Below are positions 40,042 to 48,738 of a stretch of 64,000 nt of DNA, piece by piece. This stretch comes from Diaphorobacter limosus. Lineage in GTDB: Bacteria; Pseudomonadota; Gammaproteobacteria; Burkholderiales; Burkholderiaceae_C. The stretch's first letter is position 1. Each line of letters opens with the position of its first letter. A model generated the notes under the pieces. That model had not been told where the DNA came from, did no database searches, and saw only the letters and a list, made by a program, of their open reading frames with translations. The stretch spans positions 900,501-964,500 of the forward strand of contig NZ_CP136921.1 in assembly GCF_033100095.1 (NCBI RefSeq), given 5' to 3'. The translations under genes and the position numbers were made by a program.

Positions 40042-40506
40042 ATGAGCGAATTTTCATCCAACGATGTCTTCACGCTGACCACGGCGCGTATCCTGCCCGC
40101 CCGGCCCGAGGCCGTTTTTAGCGCCATCGCCGACCCGGCGCTACTGACACGCTGGTGGGGCCCCAATGGCTTTAGCAGCAGCTTCCAGACCTTTGACTTC
40201 CGCCCCGGTGGCGACTGGGTCTTCACGCTGCACGGCCCCGATGGCACCGACTACCCCAACGTCTGCCGCTTTATTGAGATCGTGGCCGACCAGCGGGTGG
40301 TGATCGAACACCTGAACATGCACTGGTTCGAGCTGACGCTCAGCCTGGCACCACAGGACGGCGGCACCCGCATCGGCTGGCAGCAGCGCTTCGACAGCCC
40401 CGAGGCCTGCGCGCGCATGGCCCCGCTGTGCGCTCCCAGCAACGAGCAGAACCTGGATCGATTGGCCTCAGTACTAGTACTGCAACCCGAAAGTATCGGA
40501 ACGTGA
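40042..40506 (+). CDS. SRPBCC / AHSA1-like protein with MITE-altered C-terminus
   Basis: A 154-residue START-fold protein (TTARILPARPEAVFSAIADP, LLTRWWGPNGFSSSFQTFDF, FDSPEACARMAPLCAPSNEQNLDRLASVL). The last nine residues (VLQPESIGT) are encoded by a 159-bp MITE. Removing the element and one CTAG joins the frame to LAQAARNPGR and a TGA at 40667-40669, which would be the ancestral end. The domain is nearly complete, so the protein may still work. Confidence 0.85.
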   Translation: MSEFSSNDVFTLTTARILPARPEAVFSAIADPALLTRWWGPNGFSSSFQTFDFRPGGDWVFTLHGPDGTDYPNVCRFIEIVADQRVVIEHLNMHWFELTLSLAPQDGGTRIGWQQRFDSPEACARMAPLCAPSNEQNLDRLASVLVLQPESIGT

Positions 40507-40636
40507 AATCGCGCCTTCGCCCGCATGGCGGCGTTGCAAATCCTCGCAATGGCTACGGCTATTGCTGCGGTTTGCGCCTTGCCTTGCGCGCGAATGCATC
40601 GATTTCATTGTGTTCCTCTACTTCCGAGTTGCAGTA
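40478..40636. mobile_element. 159-bp MITE with CTAG target duplication
   Basis: The ends are inverted repeats of about 35 bp (TACTGCAACCCGAAAGTA at the left against TACTGCAACTCGGAAGTA read inward from the right, then GGAAC and TGAAATCG in both). CTAG flanks each end (40474-40477 and 40637-40640). It has no transposase frame. A 4-bp CTAG duplication is common for IS5-type elements, so an IS5-family parent is inferred. Confidence 0.85.
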
Positions 40637-40696
40637 CTAGCCCAAGCGGCAAGAAACCCTGGGCGTTGAACACCCGGCCACACCGTCGCATTGCGA

Positions 40697-41104
40697 TCAC
40701 GAAAACCAGCGCAAAAACGCCGCGCCCGTCAGTGCCGTACCGCCCAGCGTGGCCAGCAGGCGCCAGGTCACGGTGCTGCGACGGCCATCGTGCAAAGGAC
40801 GTGCGTACAGCGACAGCGCGATCAGTACCAGCGCCACCAGCGCGCACAACACCTTGAGCACCAGGGCAGCAATCGCAATGCCGTGGATGTCTGGAAATTG
40901 CCCGTAGAAATGCCAGCTCACCGCGCCAAACACAGCACCGCTGGCGAGCTGCAGCGCCCAGCCCGACAACGCCAGCCACAGCAGGCCGCGCGAGCCCGCG
41001 GGGTGCATGGAACAAAGCGCATACAGAGGAACTGCAACGACCGCCACGGCCCCGAAGTTATGGGCGACCTGGGTCAGCGCATACGCAAGGTTCTGCAGAT
41101 CCAC
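40697..41104 (-). CDS. Integral membrane protein of unknown function
   Basis: A 135-residue protein with four predicted helices (about 18-33, 41-62, 73-97 and 112-130). His15 in QVAHNFGAV and the polar residues of FYGQFPDIHG stand out. No family is recognised with certainty; it loosely resembles small copper-resistance/cytochrome-associated membrane proteins. It follows a secreted protein gene by 5 bp on the same strand, so the two probably act together. Confidence 0.7.
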   Translation of the reverse strand: MDLQNLAYALTQVAHNFGAVAVVAVPLYALCSMHPAGSRGLLWLALSGWALQLASGAVFGAVSWHFYGQFPDIHGIAIAALVLKVLCALVALVLIALSLYARPLHDGRRSTVTWRLLATLGGTALTGAAFLRWFS

Positions 41105-41109
41105 ATCGA

Positions 41110-41463
41110 TTACTCGACGGTGACGCCGACGCAGCGCTGCAAGCCGATCGGCGTATGCCCCTTGTTGACGACCTTGATGCAGATGTCGTGCTTTCCGGCG
41201 GCCAGCGTCGGGAGGGCATAACTACCCTTGAGCTGACGCAGGATGCCGACCTCCTTGTCGTCCAAGTAGACATGCACATGGTTGCCGTCGGGCCCGGGCA
41301 GCACCTCGTAAACGAGACTGGTTTGCTTCATCGCGTCGAGTCGCGCACCGTCCTTGGGAGACTCGATCGTGACCGAGCCCTCGGCCGAGGCGCAGACAGG
41401 TGCCAAAAGGAATGCCCCCGGCACCAAGGCAACAAAAACCGTGATGGCTGACATGCGGATCAT
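41110..41463 (-). CDS. Secreted protein of unknown function (Ig/DUF4399-like)
   Basis: A 117-residue protein with a signal peptide (MIRMSAITVFVALVPGAFLL, cleavage near CASAEG). The mature part is a small beta domain (VTIESPKDGARL, NHVHVYLDDKEVGILRQLKGSY, GKHDICIKVVNKGHTPIG) that resembles periplasmic DUF4399-type domains. Two cysteines could form a disulfide. GGAGA lies 6 bases before the ATG at 41463. The partner is the membrane protein just downstream. Confidence 0.7.
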   Translation of the reverse strand: MIRMSAITVFVALVPGAFLLAPVCASAEGSVTIESPKDGARLDAMKQTSLVYEVLPGPDGNHVHVYLDDKEVGILRQLKGSYALPTLAAGKHDICIKVVNKGHTPIGLQRCVGVTVE

Positions 41464-41577
41464 GACGTCTCCAATCAGTGATGGATACAGCTGACGCCGC
41501 AAGCATACGCTGCGATTGTGCGGGGTTGCCGACGCACATGCGTCACCCCTGATGGCACCGCGGATTCGAGCCAGCCG

Positions 41578-42330
41578 CTACGCCAGGCCGCGCTGGCGCA
41601 GCGCTTCGTACAGGCAGACAGCGCTGGCCACAGAGACGTTCAGGCTCTCCACGGCGCCCTGCATGGGGATGCACACCAGCTCGTCGCAGGTCTTGCGCGT
41701 GAGCTGGCGCATGCCGGGGCCCTCGGCGCCCAGCACCAGGGCCACGGGGCCCTTCAAGTCCACTTGGTAGAGGTTCTTGTCGGCGTCGCCACTGGTGCCT
41801 ATCACCCAGATATTGCGCTCCTTGAGCTCGCCGAGGGTGCGCGCCAGGTTGGTCACCATGAAGTAGGGCACGGTCTCGGCCGCGCCGCTAGCCACCTTGG
41901 CCACTGTGGCGTTGATGCCCACCGCGTGATCCTTGGGCGCGATCACCGCATGCGCGCCGGCGCCATCGGCCACGCGCAGGCAGGCGCCCAGGTTGTGCGG
42001 GTCGGTCACGCCGTCGAGCACCAGCAGCAGCGGATTCGTCACGCCATCGGCCTCAAGCTGGTCAAGCAGATCGTCCAGCGACTGCAGCTGGGCCACGGCC
42101 TCCACGCGCGCGGCCACGCCCTGGTGGCCATGGCTGCCGGCCAGCTTCGCCAGGCGCAGGCCGTCGGCCTCGATCAGGCGCACGCCGGCCTCCTTGGCAC
42201 GCGCGAGGAACTGGCGCATGCGCGCATCACGGCGCGTGGCCTCGTAATACACCTCGATGATGGATTGCGGCGCCGTCTTCAGGCGCACGCCCACGGCATG
42301 AAAGCCGAACAGGACTTTGGGGGACGACAT
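41578..42330 (-). CDS. rlmB: 23S rRNA (guanosine-2251-2'-O)-methyltransferase
   Basis: A 250-residue SpoU/TrmH (SPOUT) methyltransferase. Residues 1-80 form the L30e-like RNA-binding part; the knot motifs are [36 protein letters not shown] and [16 protein letters not shown]. It methylates G2251 of 23S rRNA. The start at [10 protein letters not shown] is the family's; longer frames upstream have no similarity. It is divergent from sstT. Confidence 0.94.
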   Translation of the reverse strand: MSSPKVLFGFHAVGVRLKTAPQSIIEVYYEATRRDARMRQFLARAKEAGVRLIEADGLRLAKLAGSHGHQGVAARVEAVAQLQSLDDLLDQLEADGVTNPLLLVLDGVTDPHNLGACLRVADGAGAHAVIAPKDHAVGINATVAKVASGAAETVPYFMVTNLARTLGELKERNIWVIGTSGDADKNLYQVDLKGPVALVLGAEGPGMRQLTRKTCDELVCIPMQGAVESLNVSVASAVCLYEALRQRGLA

Positions 42331-42483
42331 GGAGGGGATTATCCAGCGATGCGCCGGTGCAGCTTTTAAAATACCGGGTTGCCCTCCATACAACCCCGCG
42401 CACGCCAAGGCAACCCGCCTTGGTGGAAATGCCCGCTGCACCGATCCGTGCGCCTGGCGCGCGCTTTGCACGTGTATCCCATC

Positions 42484-43695
42484 ATGTTGTTTTCCGCCTT
42501 GCTGCGCTGGGTGCAGCGCACCAGCCTGGTCACCCAGATCATCATCGGCCTGCTGGTCGGCCTGGCCCTGGCCATGCTGGTACCAGCGGCCACGCCCTCG
42601 GTGGCCTTTCTGGGCACCTTGTTCATCTCCGCCCTGAAAGCCATTGCGCCAATACTGGTGTTCGTGCTGGTGATGGCCGCGATCGGCAACCACCGCCCGG
42701 GAGAGAGCACGCACATGCGCCCCGTGCTGCTGCTATACCTCGTTGGCACCCTGGCCGCTGCCATCGTCGGCGTGACCGCCAGCCTGTGGTTCCCGAGCAC
42801 GCTGGTGCTGCAATCGGCGGCGCAGGATCAAGCGGCGCCGGGTGCGGTGTCTCAGGTATTGCTGAACGTGGTGCAAAGCATCGTCAGCAACCCGGTCAAG
42901 GCGCTGCTGGAGGCCAACTACATCGGCATCCTCGCTTGGGCCGTGGCGCTGGGCATTGCCCTGCGCCACGCCAGCGCCAGCACACGCACCGCGCTGCAGG
43001 ACGGCGCGCAGGCCGTCACCCTGGTCATCCAGTGGGTGATACGCTGCGCGCCGGTCGGCATCATGGGCCTGGTAGCCGCCACCTTTGCCGAGGCCGGCAC
43101 CCAGGCGCTGTGGGGCTACGCTCACCTGCTGGCGGTGCTGATCGGCTGCATGCTGTTCGTGGCGCTGGTGGTGAACCCGCTGATCGTATTCTTGGTCATT
43201 CGCCGCAATCCCTATCCGCTGGTCTTCACCTGCCTGCGCGAGAGCGGCGTAACCGCCTTCTTCACGCGCAGCTCGGCGGCCAACATCCCCATCAACCTGG
43301 CGCTGGCCAAGCGCCTGAACCTGAACGAAGAAACCTACAGCATCGCCATTCCCCTGGGTGCGACGATCAACATGGCGGGCGCGGCCATCACCATCAGCGT
43401 GCTGTCGCTGGCCGCAGCCCACACACTGGGCATCTCGGTGGACATGCCGACGGCACTGTTGCTGTGCGTGGTGGCCTCGGTCTGCGCCTGCGGCGCCTCG
43501 GGCGTGGCCGGGGGCTCGCTGCTGTTGATTCCGCTGGCCTGCAGCCTGTTTGGCATCAGCAACGACGTGGCCATGCAGGTGGTGGGCGTGGGTTTCATCA
43601 TCGGCGTGCTGCAGGATTCTGCCGAGACGGCGCTGAACTCTTCCACCGACGTACTGTTCACCGCCACGGCCTGCATGGCGCAGGAACGCGGCTGA
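42484..43695 (+). CDS. sstT: Sodium/serine-threonine symporter
   Basis: A 403-residue DAACS-family transporter with eight helices and two re-entrant loops. [35 protein letters not shown] and a C-terminal [13 protein letters not shown] are SstT signatures. It imports serine and threonine with sodium. Confidence 0.93.
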   Translation: MLFSALLRWVQRTSLVTQIIIGLLVGLALAMLVPAATPSVAFLGTLFISALKAIAPILVFVLVMAAIGNHRPGESTHMRPVLLLYLVGTLAAAIVGVTASLWFPSTLVLQSAAQDQAAPGAVSQVLLNVVQSIVSNPVKALLEANYIGILAWAVALGIALRHASASTRTALQDGAQAVTLVIQWVIRCAPVGIMGLVAATFAEAGTQALWGYAHLLAVLIGCMLFVALVVNPLIVFLVIRRNPYPLVFTCLRESGVTAFFTRSSAANIPINLALAKRLNLNEETYSIAIPLGATINMAGAAITISVLSLAAAHTLGISVDMPTALLLCVVASVCACGASGVAGGSLLLIPLACSLFGISNDVAMQVVGVGFIIGVLQDSAETALNSSTDVLFTATACMAQERG

Positions 43696-43898
43696 GACGT
43701 CCCGATATAGCCGCCAGCCCCTGTGGCCTGAATACTACTCACGCCGATATGCCGTAGCCAAACTGCAAATTTGCCGGCAAGATACAAAATTACACACATC
43801 AGGAATCATCGGTACCGAAACCCCATGCCACCCCCGCTTCGGCGGCGCAGTCCGACCACCGCATCGATGATAAGCAAAGGCTACGCCTGCGGCGCCTG

Positions 43899-44918
43899 TT
43901 GCTTTCCGTGGCCGTGTACCTGCCCTGCGCGTTGATGCTGCTGATGGTGACGTGGCTGGGTTTTTTGCCGCGCTGGTTCACTCCGCTTTGGCTGGCGATT
44001 TTCACGGTGACGAACACCGTCTTCTACGCGCTGATCAAAAGCGGGTTGAACCTGCGCCTCAATGATCCCAGCATGACCATGGCGCAAATGACCGTGGCCA
44101 TTGCCGCAGTGGCCGTGATCCTCTATCACGCCGACGCCATTCGTGGCGGCATGTTGATGCTGCTGCTGGTGATTCTTCTGTTCGGTGTGCTGCGGCTAAC
44201 AACCGTGGAACTGCTAGCCATGGGGGCACTATCGTCGGCCGCCTATGCGCTGGTCATCGTTTTGCTCACGACGCGTAAGCCGCAGCAAATCGAACCATCG
44301 GTCGAGTGGACGCAATGGGCCACGCTCACCGCCACCCTGGCTGTGATGGGCCCGCTGGTGGGTTACATGAGCCACGTGCGGCGCAGGCTGTCAGAATCAC
44401 TGCGCACGATCAAAGACATGGCCGAACGTGACGCGCTGACCGGCGCGTTCAATCGCCATCACATGGGAGAAATGCTTGATCGTGAGGTCAGCCGCTGCGA
44501 ACGCGGTGCCCCAGCCTTTGTACTGTTGATCGCGGACATCGATCACTTCAAGCACATTAACGACAGTTTTGGGCATCTGGTGGGCGACCTGGTCTTGAAG
44601 AGGGTGGCCCACGCCATGCGTGAGGCGCTGCGAAAAGGCGACTACATGGCCCGCTACGGAGGCGAGGAGTTCGTACTGCTAATTGCGGCCAACGACCTTG
44701 CTGAATCCAAAGTTGCGAGCGAGCGCCTGCGCGTGCAGGTAGAGCGCCTACGCATTCCTGAATTGGGTAGGCACAACATCACCATATCGATAGGTGGAAC
44801 CGTCTACCGGTCTGGCGACACCCAATCCACGCTGCTTGGACGGGCAGACGCGGCGCTGTACCGGGCCAAGCACAGCGGGCGCAACCGCGTCGAATGCGAC
44901 ACACCTCTGGCCGAGTGA
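43899..44918 (+). CDS. Membrane-bound diguanylate cyclase (GGDEF)
   Basis: A protein with five or six N-terminal helices (about residues 1-160, MASE-like) and a GGDEF domain (about 175-330) with active site RYGGEEF and substrate region DIDHFKHINDSFGHLVGD. It makes c-di-GMP. The frame is open from a TAG near 43754 but contains no ATG or GTG before the TTG at 43899. The upstream codons (SDHRIDDKQRLRLRRL) look coding, so the true start may be non-standard or lost through a frameshift. Confidence 0.85.
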   Translation: MLSVAVYLPCALMLLMVTWLGFLPRWFTPLWLAIFTVTNTVFYALIKSGLNLRLNDPSMTMAQMTVAIAAVAVILYHADAIRGGMLMLLLVILLFGVLRLTTVELLAMGALSSAAYALVIVLLTTRKPQQIEPSVEWTQWATLTATLAVMGPLVGYMSHVRRRLSESLRTIKDMAERDALTGAFNRHHMGEMLDREVSRCERGAPAFVLLIADIDHFKHINDSFGHLVGDLVLKRVAHAMREALRKGDYMARYGGEEFVLLIAANDLAESKVASERLRVQVERLRIPELGRHNITISIGGTVYRSGDTQSTLLGRADAALYRAKHSGRNRVECDTPLAE

Positions 44919-44942
44919 CGGTCGCGCACCGACACAGCTTGG

Positions 44943-45659
44943 CTACACCAGCCGCCCGGCCTCGATGGTGATGCGCCGGTCGCAGCGCTCGGCGATGGCG
45001 CGATCGTGCGTCACCAGCACCAGGGTCGTGCCCTGTTCGCGGTTCAGGGCGAACATCAGTTCCATGATGGTCTCGCCGGTCGCAAAGTCCAGGCTGCCCG
45101 TGGGTTCGTCCGCCAGCAGCACGGCTGGCTGCACCACAAAGGCGCGCGCCAGGGCCACACGCTGCTGCTCGCCGCCGGAGAGCACCTTGGGGTAATGCGA
45201 CAGCCGCTGCGCAAGCCCCACACGGCCCAGCATGTCGGCGGCGCGCCGGCGCGCGTCACGGTGACCCGCCAGCTCCAGCGGCAGCATCACGTTCTCCAGC
45301 GCCGTGAGATTGGCCAGCAGCTGGAAGCTCTGGAAAACAAACCCCAGTTTGCGCGCACGCAGCGCGGCACGCTCGTCTTCGTTCAATGCAAACAAGTCCT
45401 CCCCCGCCAGGCGCACCGTGCCACGGGTGGGTGTATCCAGCCCGGCAATGATGGAAAGCAAGGTACTCTTGCCCGAACCCGAGGCACCGACGATGGCCAC
45501 GGTTTCCCGCTCGGCCAGGGTGAAATCGATATCGCGCAAAATCTCCAGTGTGCCCGTGGAGTCGGTAACGGATTTGTGCACATGCGCTACGTCAATGATG
45601 GGTGCCTGCGACGCGGTCGCTGCCAGGCTTTGGGCAGGGACGGCAATGGTTTCGGACAT
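44943..45659 (-). CDS. ABC transporter ATP-binding protein (YbbA/LolD type)
   Basis: A 238-residue ABC ATPase: Walker A GASGSGKST, signature LSGGEQQRVALARA, Walker B AVLLADEPTGSLD and the H-loop VTHDRAIAERC. It belongs to the MacB/LolD/YbbA subgroup. It is divergent from tesA with 24 bp between starts, the same as the E. coli tesA-ybbA arrangement. No ybbP-like permease is present here, so its membrane partner lies elsewhere. Confidence 0.9.
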   Translation of the reverse strand: MSETIAVPAQSLAATASQAPIIDVAHVHKSVTDSTGTLEILRDIDFTLAERETVAIVGASGSGKSTLLSIIAGLDTPTRGTVRLAGEDLFALNEDERAALRARKLGFVFQSFQLLANLTALENVMLPLELAGHRDARRRAADMLGRVGLAQRLSHYPKVLSGGEQQRVALARAFVVQPAVLLADEPTGSLDFATGETIMELMFALNREQGTTLVLVTHDRAIAERCDRRITIEAGRLV

Positions 45660-45683
45660 GAAAGGTTCTCGAAGTTGATTTCT

Positions 45684-46340
45684 ATGATGAGGCGTGACTT
45701 TATCGTGCTGGCCACCCTGGCCACCCTGGCCATTGTGGGCATGGCATACGCTGGCACCCAGCCAGGCAAGAACGGCTCCGCCAAGGGTTCCGTCATCCTG
45801 GTGGTTGGCGACTCGCTCAGCGCCGAGTATGGTCTGGCACGCGGAACGGGTTGGGTCACGCTGCTGGAACAGCGCCTGGCACAGGAAAAAATCCCGGCCA
45901 CGGTCGTCAACGCCAGCGTCAGCGGCGACACCACAGCCGGTGGCCGCGCACGCCTGGCCGCGCTGCTCAAACTGCATCAGCCCACGCATGTCGTACTGGA
46001 GCTGGGAAGCAATGACGCATTGCGCGGCCTGCCGTTGGCGAATACCCAGGACAACCTGGACTGGATGACCGAGCAGGCGCAGGCGGCAGGCGCGCGCGTG
46101 CTGCTGGTGGGCATGCAGATGCCACCCAACTATGGTGCCGACTATGGGCGCCGCTTTGCCAGCCTGTTTGAGGCCGTAGCCAAGGAGCGCAAGGCGGCCC
46201 TGGTGCCCTTCTTGCTCAAGGGCGTGGCCGATGCACCCAACCCCACGGCGCTGTTCCAGCCCGACCGCATCCACCCGCGATCCGAGGCCCAGCCGCGTAT
46301 GCTGGACAACGTCTGGCCCGAGTTGCGCAAGCTGCTATAG
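45684..46340 (+). CDS. tesA: Arylesterase / acyl-CoA thioesterase I
   Basis: A 218-residue SGNH hydrolase with a signal peptide (residues 1-22). Block I GDSLSAEYGL holds the nucleophile Ser; Gly and Asn lie in SVSGDTTAGG and LGSNDALRG; DRIHP holds the catalytic Asp and His. A periplasmic lysophospholipase/thioesterase in E. coli. The start is one of two adjacent ATGs (45684, 45687). Confidence 0.92.
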   Translation: MMRRDFIVLATLATLAIVGMAYAGTQPGKNGSAKGSVILVVGDSLSAEYGLARGTGWVTLLEQRLAQEKIPATVVNASVSGDTTAGGRARLAALLKLHQPTHVVLELGSNDALRGLPLANTQDNLDWMTEQAQAAGARVLLVGMQMPPNYGADYGRRFASLFEAVAKERKAALVPFLLKGVADAPNPTALFQPDRIHPRSEAQPRMLDNVWPELRKLL

Positions 46341-46415
46341 CTTGGACCAGGCGCTGGGACATGCCATTTTTGGGCAAACTGTCTACAGGTCACCTACAAG
46401 CTACAAGCCAAACCC

Positions 46416-46447
46416 AAAAAAAACGCACTATTGTTTAGATAGTGCGC
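46416..46447 (-). terminator. Rho-independent terminator after tRNA-Lys
   Basis: On the minus strand CGCACTAT pairs with ATAGTGCG around a 7-base loop and runs into T8. It lies 16 bp past the tRNA CCA end. Confidence 0.9.
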
Positions 46448-46462
46448 TTTCCTTATATAGCT

Positions 46463-46538
46463 TGGTAGGACGTACAAGATTCGAACTTGTGACCAACGGA
46501 TTAAAAGTCCGCTGCTCTACCAACTGAGCTAACGTCCC
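46463..46538 (-). tRNA. tRNA-Lys (anticodon TTT)
   Basis: A 76-nt cloverleaf with encoded CCA: acceptor GGGACGT/ACGTCCT (a G-U closing pair), D arm GCTCAGTTGGTAGAGC, anticodon loop CTTTTAA and T arm GTTCGAATC. Decodes AAA/AAG. It lies 34 bp downstream of tcdA. Confidence 0.95.
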
Positions 46539-46572
46539 AAGCTTTGCTGCATGTCTACAGCAAAGTTGTAAA

Positions 46573-47364
46573 TTATAGCGTGTTTTTTGGAACGTCCGCC
46601 GACAGTTTGTCCAGCAACCAGCCGGCCGCGCAATGCCCGAAGGTGGCGGTGACGGCCACGCTGGAGCCGTAGCCATGGCAGTTCAATGAACCATCGCCTT
46701 CATCGATGGCGCAGGAGGCATGCGGCGGGGCCACGGCTTCGCGGCTGAAGACGCAGGCCACGCCGATGCGCTTCCCTTCGCGGGCGGCGCCATGTTCGCG
46801 GCGCAGGCGGTAGCGCAGCTGAGCCAGCAACGGGTCATGTGTGGTGTGTGCCAGGTCATCCACATCGACCTTGTGCGCCAGTCGCTTTCCGCCGGCCGCG
46901 CCCACGGTGATGAAAGCGGTACGCGTTTGCATGGCCCAGGCAGCCATGGCGGCCTTGGCGCGAACCTGATCGCAAGCATCGATGACGGCATCCACCGGGG
47001 CGGGCACGATGGTTGGCCAGTTGGCCGGATCCACGAACTCTTCTATGCAATCGACCCGACACTCTGGGTTGATGAGCGCAATGCGCTCGGCCATGGCGCG
47101 CACCTTGGCTTGTCCGAGGGTGGTGCTCAGGGCGTGTATCTGACGGTTGACGTTGGATTCGGCCACATGATCCATGTCGATCAGGGTGAGGCGCCCCACG
47201 CCGGAGCGGGCCAGGGCTTCCGCGGCCCAGGAACCGACGCCGCCGATACCGATGACGGCGACATGCGCGGCGCGGATGCGCTGGGCGCCGGCCACGCCAT
47301 ACAGCCGCTGCAGACCGCCAAAGCGGCGCTGCAGATCGGCCGACTCTTGCGCCGGCACGCTCAC
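46573..47364 (-). CDS. tcdA: tRNA threonylcarbamoyladenosine dehydratase
   Basis: A 263-residue E1-like ThiF-fold enzyme that cyclises t6A37 in tRNA. Nucleotide site GIGGVGSWAAEALARSG, then DMDHVAESNVNRQ and DACDQVRAKAAM; C-terminal GYGSSVAVTATFG. It overlaps the cpoB stop by 4 bp. Confidence 0.93.
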   Translation of the reverse strand: MSVPAQESADLQRRFGGLQRLYGVAGAQRIRAAHVAVIGIGGVGSWAAEALARSGVGRLTLIDMDHVAESNVNRQIHALSTTLGQAKVRAMAERIALINPECRVDCIEEFVDPANWPTIVPAPVDAVIDACDQVRAKAAMAAWAMQTRTAFITVGAAGGKRLAHKVDVDDLAHTTHDPLLAQLRYRLRREHGAAREGKRIGVACVFSREAVAPPHASCAIDEGDGSLNCHGYGSSVAVTATFGHCAAGWLLDKLSADVPKNTL

Positions 47365-48149
47365 TTCAGGCGCGCCAGACGTTCCTTGGCAGCGGCTGCG
47401 GCTTCGGATTGCGGATATACGCGCATCAGGTCTTCCAGCGTCTTGCGCGCTGCGCGCGTGTCCTTCAGCTCGATCTGGCAGTTGGCAATTGACAATGCTG
47501 CCTCGGGCGCGCGCGCATGGTCGGGCGCGGCTGCCAGCAGGCTCTTGAAGTTGTTGATAGCCTCTTTGTAGTCTCGCGTGGCGTATTGCGCATTGCCCAG
47601 CCAGAAGCGTGCCGATGGCAGGTAGCCGGACTGCGGGTACTGGCGCATAAAGCTGCCGAACGCCGTTGCCGCCTCAGGAAATTTGCCCGAGCGGAACACG
47701 GCCAGAGCCGCCTCGAACTCGCGCTTTTCTGCCGGGTCGGCACGAAACTCGCGCCCATCCACCGTCACTGCCAACGGCTCGAACTTGCGCAGCCGCTCAT
47801 CCACGCCTTGGGCGATGTCCTTTTGCCGACGCTGCAGCTCCGCCACCTCACGCTGCAGCTGCTCGTTTTGTCCGCGCAGGCTGGCTTGCTCGGTACGCAA
47901 TGCCTCGATCTGCGTTTGCAGGTCGAGCAGGCTGCGGCGCAATTGCGAGACTTCTTCACCCGAGCGCTCGCCAGAGCGCTGGTTGGACTGCTGCAAGGCA
48001 TCGAAGCGCTGACGCAGCTCCAGGATGGCGCGGCGCGCCTCGTCATCCTCGAACAACGCATGGCTGGGCACGGCCCAGGTCGCCACGGCGGCAAATACTG
48101 CCACCGTCAGGGCGCGCGAGCGTTGGGGAAAAGACATGCGCGCGACCAT
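47361..48149 (-). CDS. cpoB: Tol-Pal cell-division coordinator CpoB (YbgF)
   Basis: A 262-residue periplasmic protein: signal peptide ending near PSHA, an N-terminal coiled coil for trimerisation (about residues 40-115, heptads of Leu/Gln/Arg), then three TPR repeats (AAFGSFMRQYPQSGYLPSARFWLGN and on). CpoB links outer-membrane constriction with peptidoglycan synthesis. The first ATG (48149) overlaps the pal stop; a second at 48137 (MSFPQ) is equally possible. Confidence 0.92.
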   Translation of the reverse strand: MVARMSFPQRSRALTVAVFAAVATWAVPSHALFEDDEARRAILELRQRFDALQQSNQRSGERSGEEVSQLRRSLLDLQTQIEALRTEQASLRGQNEQLQREVAELQRRQKDIAQGVDERLRKFEPLAVTVDGREFRADPAEKREFEAALAVFRSGKFPEAATAFGSFMRQYPQSGYLPSARFWLGNAQYATRDYKEAINNFKSLLAAAPDHARAPEAALSIANCQIELKDTRAARKTLEDLMRVYPQSEAAAAAKERLARLK

Positions 48150-48694
48150 CAGCGGTACGACAGCTCAACGCGGCGGTTCTGTGCGAATGCGCTTTCGTTG
48201 TTGCCCTGCACGGCTGGCTTTTCCTTGCCGTAGCTCACGGCTTCGACCTGCGCATCGGACACGCCCAGCAGACCGAGCGAACGGCGCACGGCCTCGGCAC
48301 GCTTCTGACCCAGGGCCAGGTTGTATTCGCGGCCACCGCGATCGTCGGTGTGGCCTTCGAGCATGACCTTGCGTGCGGAGGATGCCTTCAGGTAACGCGC
48401 GTGGGCTTCGAGAAGCGACTGGAACTCGGGCTTGACGGTGTAGCTGTCAAAGTCGAAGTAGATGATGCGCGCCACACCGACGGGGCCGCCGACGTCGCGG
48501 CTGGACTGGCTCAGATCCACCGGCGCCACGCCGCTCTGTCCTGCGCCACCGGCGCCAGCGCCACCGCCGGTGGTGGAGGTGGCGCCCTTGTCCTCGACCG
48601 GAACATCGTCAAGCTTGACGCCGGAGCTGCAGCCGGCCATGAGGGCGGCAATGGTGAAGGCGATCGAAAGACGTTTGAATGGAGTTGATTTCAT
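48149..48694 (-). CDS. pal: Peptidoglycan-associated lipoprotein Pal
   Basis: A 181-residue lipoprotein. The lipobox is LMAGC; a Gly/Thr-rich linker follows; an OmpA-like domain (about 75-181) has YFDFDSYTVKPEF and EGHTDDRGGREYNLALGQKRA for peptidoglycan binding. It anchors the outer membrane. It lies between tolB and cpoB. Confidence 0.95.
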   Translation of the reverse strand: MKSTPFKRLSIAFTIAALMAGCSSGVKLDDVPVEDKGATSTTGGGAGAGGAGQSGVAPVDLSQSSRDVGGPVGVARIIYFDFDSYTVKPEFQSLLEAHARYLKASSARKVMLEGHTDDRGGREYNLALGQKRAEAVRRSLGLLGVSDAQVEAVSYGKEKPAVQGNNESAFAQNRRVELSYR

Positions 48695-48738
48695 GATGTC
48701 GTGCTGAGAAAAACAGGTGTTTGGAAAGCTGGGAAGAC

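Noticed and set aside
43701..43740. Another copy of the interspersed repeat after sstT
   Set aside because: It shares GATATAGC and GGCCTGAAT but lacks the GCGCTT/AAGCGC core.
43718..43750. GCCGATAT before the diguanylate cyclase as a sigma-28 promoter
   Set aside because: The -10 matches, but the sequence 11 bases upstream (TGGCCTGA) has no likeness to the -35 consensus.
46337..46378. Another copy of the interspersed repeat after tesA
   Set aside because: Only TATAGCTT, GGCGCTGG and GCCATTTTTGG match, with bases missing between them; too degenerate to count.
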